Below are positions 35,497-47,400 of a stretch of 64,000 nt of DNA, in pieces. Position 1 is the first letter of the stretch. Each line of letters opens with the position of its first letter. The stretch comes from Siphonodentalium dalli. Its lineage: Eukaryota > Mollusca > Scaphopoda > Gadilida > Siphonodentaliidae. A program made the translations under genes and the position numbers. The stretch lies in assembly GCA_032622095.1 (NCBI GenBank), contig CP136066.1:206730978-206794977 (forward strand), written 5' to 3'. Under the pieces are notes generated by a model. It made no database searches. It was given only the letters and a program-made list of their open reading frames with translations, and was not told where the DNA came from.

Positions 35497-38400
35497 CTGA
35501 AAAATTAAGGGGAAAATAGCTCCCATCTAGACTAGAATTGATCCTGAACGTGCCTGTAAATGTCTAATAAATGTTGGTGCAAGGTTTGAGTTTGAGTTTG
35601 AGTTATTTATTCGTTCAACACATACAATTGTCAATAGACAAATAATAACATAATTATACATAGTTATACAATTTCAACATAATAAGGTGTGCCGATGGAT
35701 GCAATTTTGAAATCCAAGATGGCCGTTAGCGGCCATGATTTTTAACAAAGTTTGGAAATATTTGAAGGCTCCCATCCAGTGGTCACCGAGAAGATCCATA
35801 AGATGTTTGGTGATGATTGGATGATGGATGTAGTCTGTAGGATGTGCTAAAGGATTTAGTCATGCAAAGATGGCTGCTGGTGGCCATGTTATTCATCGAA
35901 TGTCGTTGATAATTTGATATTGATAGCTGCCATCTAAATTTGACCCTAAACATGCCTATTAATTTTCAAAACAATTCTCAAATAAATGCGGGTTACAGGG
36001 TGTGCCAATGGATACAAATTTGAAATTCAAGATGGCTACTGGCCATTGTCAAGTTGAGCTACTGAAGTAACACTCACATCTTTAGGTGCATTTTCTCTAT
36101 GGAAGACTTCACAAACTTTATCAAACCCAATTGGTGACTTCATCTTTGTTGTACCAAACCAACCCTGTAAAAGAAAACAATCCTTGCTTGAGAAATTGTC
36201 ATTGTGCCATGGCGCGCATATTCTAAGGAGATGATGCAACATAACCACAGTTCAGCATCAATAATATTTTATGAAGAACAGACAAGCTTTGAAATAGGGT
36301 GTCTGTCATTTGCAGAATGAGGTCCCCAGAGGGTGAATTTAGTTATGCTACCCCACATAGTGGGCTAGCATCACCAAATTCACCCTCTGGGGACCTCATT
36401 CTGCTTACACCTCAGCAGAATGAGGTTCCCAGAGGGTGAATTTGGTGATGCTAGACCGCTATGCGGGGTAGCATCACTAAATTCACCTTCTGTGAACCTC
36501 ATTCTGCAAATGACAGACACCCTATTTCAAGGATTGAGAACAGATAGCCTGTTTATCGCTATATCTTCATTTCATTGTTCTTTTAATTGGTGAATCTTGT
36601 ATTCTTTTATAGTGAAGCAAACACATTTTATACCACAATCGCCTATCTTACTATATAAATAAAGCCATCTGTTTAACTTTTACATGTAATCAACACCTGT
36701 TGATTAAACGTGCCTACTGTTGATTAAACTTCACAGAGTGGATTAAACTTTCTCCATACAATTTGAACGGAAAAGTGTTTATCCATCACATTGTAAAGAT
36801 CGTGGCATAAACTTCGCAGAGTGGATTAAACTTTCTCCATACAATTTGAACGGAAAAGTGTTTATCCATCACATTGTAAAGATCGTGGCATAAACAAAAT
36901 ATATGCATAGTGTTTCTGAATAACAAATTTGAAGCTCGTGGTGTAAATCGCCAATCCCACTCGTGGATTAAATTTGTTATTCAGAAACACTATGTGTATA
37001 CTCTATATACACAGCCAACCAACATCGAAACTAGCATGGACTCTCTACTAGAGAGTGCCTCTGAAACTACCTTTATTGAGAACAAGGAACAAACTAAGTG
37101 CACTGACCAGACACCAGATAATGGTCTGGAACCCACCATATACACACAAAGGCAGATATATCCACAGACATTATCAATCTGTATAAAGCCATTGGCAACA
37201 AGACAGCAAAGGAAATTATACTGAATATACAGTCCAGCTTCCTAGAATATGCGATTCCAAATGGAGTAAGCCCCAAAGGGCTAACTGCCAATACACCATC
37301 AGGGAAAGCCCCACCCGGACATAACCAGAGAACACTTCAACGAGATCCTGTATGGAGATAGTTAATGTCATCACAGACTATCTCTGCTGCAAACATGACA
37401 GACAACACTTGTCGCATTGGACTGCAACCAATTCGGTCACAGTATATCCCGCCTTACATACTAAATCATTGATATACTGCCCGGGGACTCAGATAATGAC
37501 GCAATCACCAAAGTCTGCGAAATTAGGGAAACATACTTTACATTTTACTCAGAATGCTATTTCCTTATGGCTTGAATAGGAAGGACTTTATAGTCACCTC
37601 TCTTCTTATATTCTATATTTATTACACGAAAATTGGTTAACCCTTTACCCAACAGAACGGCCCTGTGCCAATGCATTCTCTTATATATGCGAGTCGACCA
37701 TAGGTCGCCTCGCATATATAAGAGAATGCATTGGCTTAACCCTTTACCCAACAGAACGGCCCTGTGCCAAGGCATTCTCTTATATATGCGAGTCGACCAT
37801 AGGTCGCCTCACATATATAAGAGAATGCATTGGCTTAACACATTAAAAATTATAAAATTGTTAAAGAAAGTAAGAAAAAATGGTAAAAAGTGTAAAAAAA
37901 AGATTTTATTTAGGCCAATGCATTCTCTTATATATGCGAGGCGACCTATGGTCGACTCGCATATATAAGAGAATGCATTGGCACAGGGCATAACTGTAAC
38001 TATCACAATGTGGTCAAGGAGCCGGTTCCAATGATATCCATATGTGTATGGTTCTATTGAGACAGACCGAAGATATTTTAGGCTGTTGAAACTTTATTTG
38101 GCCGGTTTTGGCCGGTTTGTTGGGTAAAGGGTTAACACATTAAAAATTATAAAATTGTTAAAGAATGTAAGAAAAAATGGTAAAAAGTGTTAAAAAAAGA
38201 TTTTTTTTAGGCCAATGCATTCTCTTATATATGCGAGGCGACCTATGGTCGACTCGCATATATAAGAGAATGCATTGCCACAGGTCATCACTGTAACCAT
38301 CACAATGTGGTCAAGGAGCCGGTTCCAATGATATCCATATTTGTATGGTTCTATTGAGACAGACCGAAGATATTTTAGGCTGTTGAAGCTTTATTTGGCC

Positions 38401-41400
38401 GGTTTTGGCCGGTTTTTTTTTGGGTAAAGGGTTAAAGGAAAAGAGACCACTCTTATAAACACATGCATCTTTACATGAAGTCATAATAATTAAGTAATAT
38501 TCATGATGTACTGACCATGTCTATCATTTCAGGCGCACGTGCGTAGGTCATTGTGTGGATCACAAATAAAACATTGCCTTATTTGAGGACATGATTATTA
38601 ATGAGTTTTCACAAAATGGGGGTTTCCTCCTTCATCCCTGAAATCAGTTAGACTACCAGTGTCATCAGACGTAGTTGATAGAAATGAGACGGAGTCAGGA
38701 TATTTACCAGACTGTCAGAGACATATCGGTAGGGGAGAGGGTATTGCATTTTTCACACATCCACCCCAATGGCAACCTAAGTTTTGAAATTTGAAAAGTC
38801 AAGAGAGTCAAAATCATGAACGCTGTAAATTCAAAGCAAGAAAATACTATATTTTTGTTGAAATAGTTACCTAATTGATTTAAATATGATACAATTTCAC
38901 AAATTTAGAGAAATTCAGTTTTTAAGCAACCACCAAGGATGATAGAGTTAGAAATCTGTAGGTGGACCCTCTAGCTATGATTCTGAATGGTACAAAGTTG
39001 CAACTGAAACTGAGAATGTAAACAGGATTTGCAAACCATTTCGAGAAAAAAAATCCAATTATTTTTTCAAAACTTTTATTGCAATTTAAAGGAAATTTCA
39101 TAGGTTTCCTGATCCACTGAAATTCTAGGACCTTTAATGACCAAACATGAAAAGTAATATTTTTAGTTTTCAAACAGATTCAGTATGTAACATGCAAAGC
39201 CAGTTTGGCCTGTATTGCAGATCATTATAGTCGACTGCCATCTCTGTGTGAATCCAAAGCTGCTTCAAATGTTCAATAAGTCTTTGTTACACAATGTTAC
39301 ACATTGAGTAATTTGCAAACTGTATGTATGTTTTCCAGGCATTAGGTCACAAAGATAAAACAAAAATGTGCAAACAGCTTAATGTGAGCGCCTTCTAATT
39401 TTGGTAAAAATATATTACGGAGTCCAAATGCTACTGAAAAGGAACTTGTATTTGTCTGACTGCTGCAATTGCGATCACCATTTTATGAGCAGCACAAGTT
39501 TTAGTAGACCAAATATGCTACCATTTGCAAGTTGATTAAACATTTGTGGGCTTTTCCAGGTTCCAGATAAAAATACCCCCATTTTTACATGACTTCCAGG
39601 CCTGGAAATTTATTTTTCATTTTCCATGACATTTGCAGGATATCAGGACCTGAACGAAGCCCATATAATTAAGTAATATTCATGATGTACTGACATATCA
39701 ATCGTTTGGTGACAGGTTATTGTGCTGTTCAAATATAATGGTAGATCCATTTGGTGTTCAGACTGATATGCAGCTCAACTCTTGGTAAAGGGCTTTCTTT
39801 TTAAGGATGATGCCGTAGCCGAGGTGGTTAGAACATGGATACCATCATCGCAGTCTGGGCCAAGCTTGGTTGGCACGAATTCAAACTCCGACATGGGGGA
39901 AAACCGATTTTCAAACTTGATTTGAGTTGAGGGACATCTCAATGTGCCATTCCAATTGATACATGGCCATTTCGATAAGAAATGAGAATGTGTTCACGCT
40001 CACAGAAACAAGCACATTGAAGCAATGAACACTCATACTGAGTACGTGCCTACATATCTCTCACATATCTATAAACTGGCAAATTTTATTGGGTTCCAAC
40101 AGCAGGTATGAAATTTTTCACAATTCCATTAAATTAACTGTCAGAATATGACCTATTTATAAGACTTAAACCTGTCCACAAAGCTTGATTTATCCAGATA
40201 AATAGGAATAATGGTTATGATTATACATTACCTTTGTCGTCAGTAATTCTTCAAGCTCCTTCCATCGTTTAAGCTTTGCCCTTGCACTTAGTGCAATCCA
40301 TAAGAACTGCTTATCTGTCAACTACCAAGACAAAATAAGATTTGATTGAGAAGTTCAATGGCGTCACACTAAATGCATACACTGTTACTTAGTTTAAAGC
40401 CTTTCATGACTGGAGCATCCTGAAATTTTGCGAAAACCCTGTGACAATCCATTCTCTTATATATGGCGAGTATAGGGAGCCTCGCATATATAAGAGAATA
40501 CAGACGCCTAACAATATTAACCTTGACCTTGTCTTGAAATACTGTGTCTGTCATTTGCAGAATGAGGTCCCCAGAGGGTGAATTTAGTGACGCTATCTCT
40601 CACAGTGGGCTAACATCACTAAATTCACCCTCTGGAGACCTCATTCTGCTTAGGCCTCATCTTCTGGGAAGTATCTATAGTCTCAAATTAACATTATTTT
40701 CAGTTGCTTTTTCCCTTCTGTTCAGTTTTATATCGCCTAATTTGGAGAAGATAAAATGCATAATCGAGGTGACTAATGGGTGAACATCAGCAACTTCAAC
40801 TGGGGAACTTCATTCAGATCCTAGGTCTCCCATAGCAGTTAAGGCCTCAGCAGAATGAGGTTCCTAGAGGGTGAACTTGATGATGCTACCCTGCTGTGTG
40901 GGATAGTCACTAAATTCACCCTTTGTGGACCTCATTCTGCACATGGAACACTATTTGCAGGCTTGACCCTGACTTTAGTCTCAAATACAAAGCCTTGATA
41001 TAGTGTGTCTGTCATTTGCAGAATGAGGTCCCCAGAGGGTAAATTTAGTGATGCTACCCCGCATATCGGGCTAGCATCACCAAATTCACCCTCTGGGGAC
41101 CTCATTCTGCTTACAACTCAGCAGAATGAGGTTCCCAGAGGGTGAATTTGATGATGCTAGCCTACTATGCGGGGTAGCATCACTAAATTCACCCTCTGGG
41201 GACCTCATTCTGCAAATGACAGGCATGCTATTTCAAGGCTTGACAAATACATACCTGGAAATCTTTCTTTATTGAAAACGGACTAGCAATCGATGCCTAA
41301 AAAATGAATAAAACATGTTTTGAAGTTTACAAAAGTCATATAGTGATTTAGAACACAGCTACTAGAATGAAACACTTCATTACAAAATTGACCATGAGTG

Positions 41401-44400
41401 TTCTGTTCAAATTACTTGCCATTCGCTTGGCATATTAAAATTCCAAGCAAAGTTAATAGGACAAGATGGTTGCTTACCGGTATTGGCCACACATCCTCCG
41501 AATAAACTTTAAAAGTGACGTTATTTGACCGGTGGCTTTTTAAGAAATGAAAAATTTGATTCTGGGAACACTCTTTGAATCAGACTTTCTATGTAGAAAA
41601 AGAGCATAACTCCAACAGAAATGGTCGGACCGAAACCCAAATTCGAACATGACCTGTATTATCATGTGATTAATCAACATACTAAATTTGAAAGCGATTG
41701 GATAATCATAACTTGAGTTATCATCAAGACAACATAATAATCAGCAAAGTCTAAGTCGAAAAAGGGCACAACTCCACCAGAAATTGTTGAACCAGATTCA
41801 AATTCAAAATTTTATCGAGACTCTCCAATATGAAGGCCACATACCAGGTTTCATTGAATTGTGTCAAATACTATTCAAGTTATCATCCGGACAACAAACG
41901 TTTCAGACGGACACATGGATGGGCCGACGCAGCTCATTTCTATAGTCCCCTGAAAATTTTGGTTTTGAAGGACAAAAATGTGTATGCATCAAGACAGATA
42001 CCGGTAGTGATCTAACAAATTTTTATGATCAGATAAGAAAAATTGACGTAATCCATGTGATTCCTAAGTGACCTTGACCTGGTATGACTTGCAGCATGTT
42101 TTATTTTTGACTGTCCTCGACACGACCATCTGTGACCGTTATGGTAACAAAAGAGGTCAATTCGCAAATTGAAGCAGAAATTGAGGATTTTTTAACTTAC
42201 TTCAATATTAAACACTCATTGATGAGTAGTTCCCTTATGAAATGTTCAGATAATAATTTCAACAAACTATTGTTGAACTTATTATCTAAACATTTCCCAC
42301 CAGTGAATATGAATTCTTCTGCAGTTGTATTATCATTTCGTCTAGCTGTCATCTGCTAATATGTCCTTAACATCCCTCCAAATGAATAATAGACCATTCC
42401 AATATACATTTTTGTACTTGGTGGGAGAATCCATTTAGTATAGAAAGGGTTAACTTACTTCTGGGAGATCATAATGGTAGAAGGCAGTGTAGTACAGAGT
42501 TGTTATTAACGACTGGTTCATGACGTTGGCTTTGCGTGGATAATCCCTGAGAAGGATGTGACGACCTTCTTGAGCTATCCTTGTATCATCATCCTGTAAA
42601 AGACATAGAGGATCTCGTATGAGTCGCAATTCTATAAAAAATGTATTAACTGGGTGTACTATATTTGATTTGATCCGAGCTGAAGCGAGCCTCGAATCAA
42701 ATTTACAACATAATCACATTTCAGCAAGGAAAAACAATCTCGAAACGGCTGGGGTTAAAAAAAAAATTAATACTGATTTCCTTGTAACAACCAAAGTGGA
42801 AGAAAAGACACCTTCAAGAAAAAATAGAATTCAATTTTAAATGTGTCTTTTCATCTTGATAAAAATTTTCAACCCATGTTTATCTCACATTCAAAACTAA
42901 ATAACCCAGCACAATTTGAATATCATAATTATATTCTAATTAACAGAACTGAAAAAGACAGTATGATTGCGCTCAGCTCTTATGTCACTTCACGTGCCAA
43001 TAATACATGTGTGTCTTACTAAAATATTAGGCCGGGTTTAGGGGCTAATTGATGAATCTCAGATTATTGACAGACAGCGGTAACTGACAAATCGCATTGC
43101 AGCGAACGAAGTTCAAGGACGTCGCCTTCCCAAACAAAAGAACCTCTCGATGATGCATTTACACTCGTTTTAAAATGCTGTTTAACACGATAATATAACT
43201 TCTTTCCGAGATTTTAATGAGGTGTGCGTATGCATCTTGCAATAGTGACATTCGTTATATAAAAACAAATTGGAGCCAGATTCTAACGGTAAATCAACGG
43301 TGATATTTTGGCCAATGCCGAAAACCGACAATGAACGATGTTTACGTTGGATCAGACTGTGTAACAAAAGTCACGAAAACTTCAATATCGACAGGATTAC
43401 AAGGAATACATATGTTTGTTCAAAGGTAGGTTAGTATAGTTTATAAATATATTTCGGATTTTTAAGTGATATAGTTTGCTAAAATAACTTTCGTTTCAAA
43501 GAGGGACAACACAACAGAACAATGATACAAACAAATTACCACCGTTCTTTTTCGGTAGACAACGCCTCAAAGAAATCCAACCTTGTACAATATTATACCG
43601 AATTCTGCCGGATTCAGTAATTATAGTTTCGATGCGGTATACAAGTTTCTTGTTTCAAATGATTCTACTCATCCGTTACCATATGTACAAGGTGTCAAGA
43701 AATCAGACATGGGGAAGTTAGATTTGACGGAGCAGTTCTATCTGACATTAATTATGTAACCTAAGACAAAACTTCGACTTTAGACGATGCGTATTATAAA
43801 CACTACCGAGATTCGACTACATAAACCGGCATCGTTGAATGTACAAAGTCAAACTTAATAGTGACTAAAAATCTATAATAGAAATTAGAGCAAAACATAT
43901 TGTTATTAGTCGATGCATGGATGCAGATAGTTGGTTGGAAGTACTAACAGTTTAAACAATATCTTTCTTCCAGAAGGCATATAAGTTTATCACTTCCGTG
44001 TTATTACAGCTCATTTTGTTATATTATGCAACAACTAAGCTCTATTATTTCTCTAGTGTCGATTACCAATGCCTTCGCAGATCAAACGTGTGAAAAATCA
44101 AATGAAATGCAGCCTTGTTTCCTGTGTGTTAATCCGACACATCCGTTATAGGTTGTGACATCCATTAGTTTATAACCTCTTTAAGAATAACACGGGTGCT
44201 TGTCCCGGCGATTCGAAATGGCCATCGGCTTAACATTACACTCAAAACCAAACACCATATACTTTAAGAACAGTTTGTTTTGCTTCCTTTGTGTGACGTC
44301 ACATCGGTACATCAAAGAAAAAAACCGACGCGTAACTCAGATGAATGGTTGTCACTTTATGGCAAAATCGCACGTTCAATGCTTTCTGACTTCATTTATG

Positions 44401-47400
44401 TTATGACTGCTTTTGAGAAACTGACATGTCTGGCTGGGTAGGGCCAGTTACTTGCTAAAATACCGGCACATGTGTGGAAATTAAGATTGAAAGGGAGGGC
44501 TACTTTCACTACGTATATACATTGGCCCCTACATGTTATCCTTTACAAATAGTTTTTCTCACTTCATAATCATTGCTAGGACCGACAAGCATTACCGTGC
44601 GAATTTCATTCACACTGAAGAAAAAGAAATCACTTAGGACGAAATTATTTCGCATAATTTTTGTCTGGCACATTATTAATTTTTATTGGGCGCAGACGTG
44701 TCCTGGAACATGAATTGATTCAGTCTTAAATCATATCAAAACATTATATTGTTTCCCTCATTTGTATACCATTTTTGATTTTATGCCCAAACAATTCTGG
44801 AAATTAGCACCATGCACTCGCTCTAGCTCACAGCCTCATAAGCCGCTATGATAAAATGGGTGTGTACTTACATCGATGGGTTTCTGTCGTCCAAGGAGAT
44901 CAATCTGCTGTTGTATCATGGCTGAGTCATGTGTTAGCGAGCTGAATCCCTCAAAATGACTCCTGTAAAATGAGTGTCATTCATGTTAACTATCAAATAT
45001 TTATATAACTCTTTGAAAATATATAAAGGAAGATTCGATCGGAACTTTGAACACAGCGATGAGGAGAAACTATATCAATACATGTAGTATGGAAAATTAT
45101 AATTGACAAAAAAATATTTTCAACAAACTATGGATAACATTGCTTGAAATTCTTCACCATAGAGAGGTAGTGATATGTTCTTTGTAAATTAAACCACAAT
45201 GCTTTGTTTAGCTGACTGAATTTGGATGAGGGATAACAAATCTAAAATTCAACCTCATAACATGCTCAGTTGTCTATAACATATACAAGATTTATATCAC
45301 TGGGCTCTAGATGTCACTAGCCAAGAATATCAAGGTCTTATAACTTTTGCTATAAGCAGAGGATCTAAAATTACATAAATTTGTATAATCGCTGATACTT
45401 CTTTTCCACAATCTTTTCTGGCAACATGTCATAATCCTGGTAGTTACAGTTTAACCCTTTCAGTGCCAAGTCCGATTTTTGTATCAACCCATATTTCCTT
45501 GATCATTTTTCAAATTTATTGATTATAATAATGTGATACATTGATGGAAAGAGCTCTATCACATTTTATTATAATCAATAAATTTGAAAAATGATCAAGG
45601 AAATATGGGTTGATACAAAAATCGGACTTGGCACTGAAAGGGTTAAAAGATATCACTATTCATCTGGTGTAAACTTACGTGTAACATTTCTTGAGATTGC
45701 TCAACTTCACTGGCACATTGCTTGTAGCTACTGCTTGTTTATAAATAAGCATCTAAAAAAAATGTAACTGTTTGAAAATGTCATAGATATCTGTTTGTTA
45801 TTATCTGTGATTTACCTTGTCTTTTCAGTTAATAATGAGTATCAATTATTATTTAAATGCAACATGATTTTAGAAATCGATATCTTGTCAAGAAGAATGA
45901 AAAGATTTAAACCATGAACTAGGATAGAAAATTAAATAACAAGAAAAAATATAGTTTTAATTCAGAATGGGGAACTGGTATCATTTGTCTCTGAAACAGA
46001 TTTTACAGAAAAGTCAAAACTTCATGATTGTTGGCTATTAAATTAGTTAATTAAAACTAGTTAATAGATGATGTCAAAATCTTACCTATGTCAATACAAT
46101 GGGGCTAATCTAAGAATAAAGTATGCATTGAATGACCAGACTAAAGGGAAATTCAACAATGATATAATGTTGATATACCGACTGGTATAAAATAGTTTAT
46201 TTTCTCTATATCACCAAATTGGCAGACAACACAATGCACAATCGAGGTGCCTACATCAAAATCTTCATCATCTGGGAACCTAAATATGTGTCTAGGTCTC
46301 CCATAGCAGATGAGGCCATGCAGAATGAGGAAACCAGAGGATGAATTTGTTGATGCTAGCATGCTGTGCATGGTAGCGTTACCAAATCAAGCCTGTCTGT
46401 CATCTGTCATTTGTCATCTGCAGAATGAGGTCCCCAGAGGGTGAATTTAGTGATGCTACCGCGCATAGCGGGCTAGCATCACCAAATTCACCCTCTGGGG
46501 ACCTCATTCTGCTTACACCTCAGCAGAATGAGGTTCCCAGAGGGTGAATTTGGTGATGCTAGCCCGCTATGCGGGGTAGCATCACTAAATTAACCCTCTG
46601 GGAACCTCACTCTGCAAATGACAGACACACTATTTCAAGGCTTGTACCAAATTCACCCACTGGGGACCTCATTCTGAAAATGACAGACATACTATTTCAA
46701 GGCTTGTACCAAATTCACCCACTGGGGACCTCATTCTGCAAATGACAGACATACTATTTCAAAGCTTGTACTAAATTCACCCACTGGGGACCTCATTCTG
46801 CAAATATCCGGTACCAGAATAATACTCACAGCTGCTTCTTCTTTTCTGCCTAAAAATCTAAAAATAGAAAATGGCAGTCAGAATACGAATTTCCATGGAC
46901 AAGACCTAATCAAATTCACGGATAATGGATTGGGCAAAGCGTGGCGCACATGATCGTGTAAAAAAATTATGTTGTTAAGGGGAGTAAACTCAAACCACTC
47001 ACTGACTAGTGACTATACAATGACTTAATGGGTATATGGGACTAGTATGCATATAATATAACATTTATTTGATACATTTGCTTGAAAACTGTCCAAAAAT
47101 TACTCGACAACGACAATTGGTATTTTCGCATTCCGGCTAATCTGCCATCCGTAACATTACATCGTACTCAACAGACTTTCAAATAATGGAAATTTGGTTA
47201 CCTTATTCTACAACTCAGAGACATTGGCGAGTAGAATGACATATATATCGTCTATCGGTTGAGGAGTAGAACGACATATATGTCGTTTCAGAGTGTTATT
47301 TTATGTAGACAAAACTTCAATAAATCATCTGATTTATAAATGATTTGTATAGGAGTTATTTTGATTAATATAATGCCCCAAATGTATAAGTGCAATCGAT

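Noticed and set aside
37633-37968. 111-aa ORF with repeated [13 protein letters not shown]-type peptide
   Set aside because: Translation of the 66-bp palindrome in the piggyBac-like array; the same peptide appears wherever the palindrome occurs.
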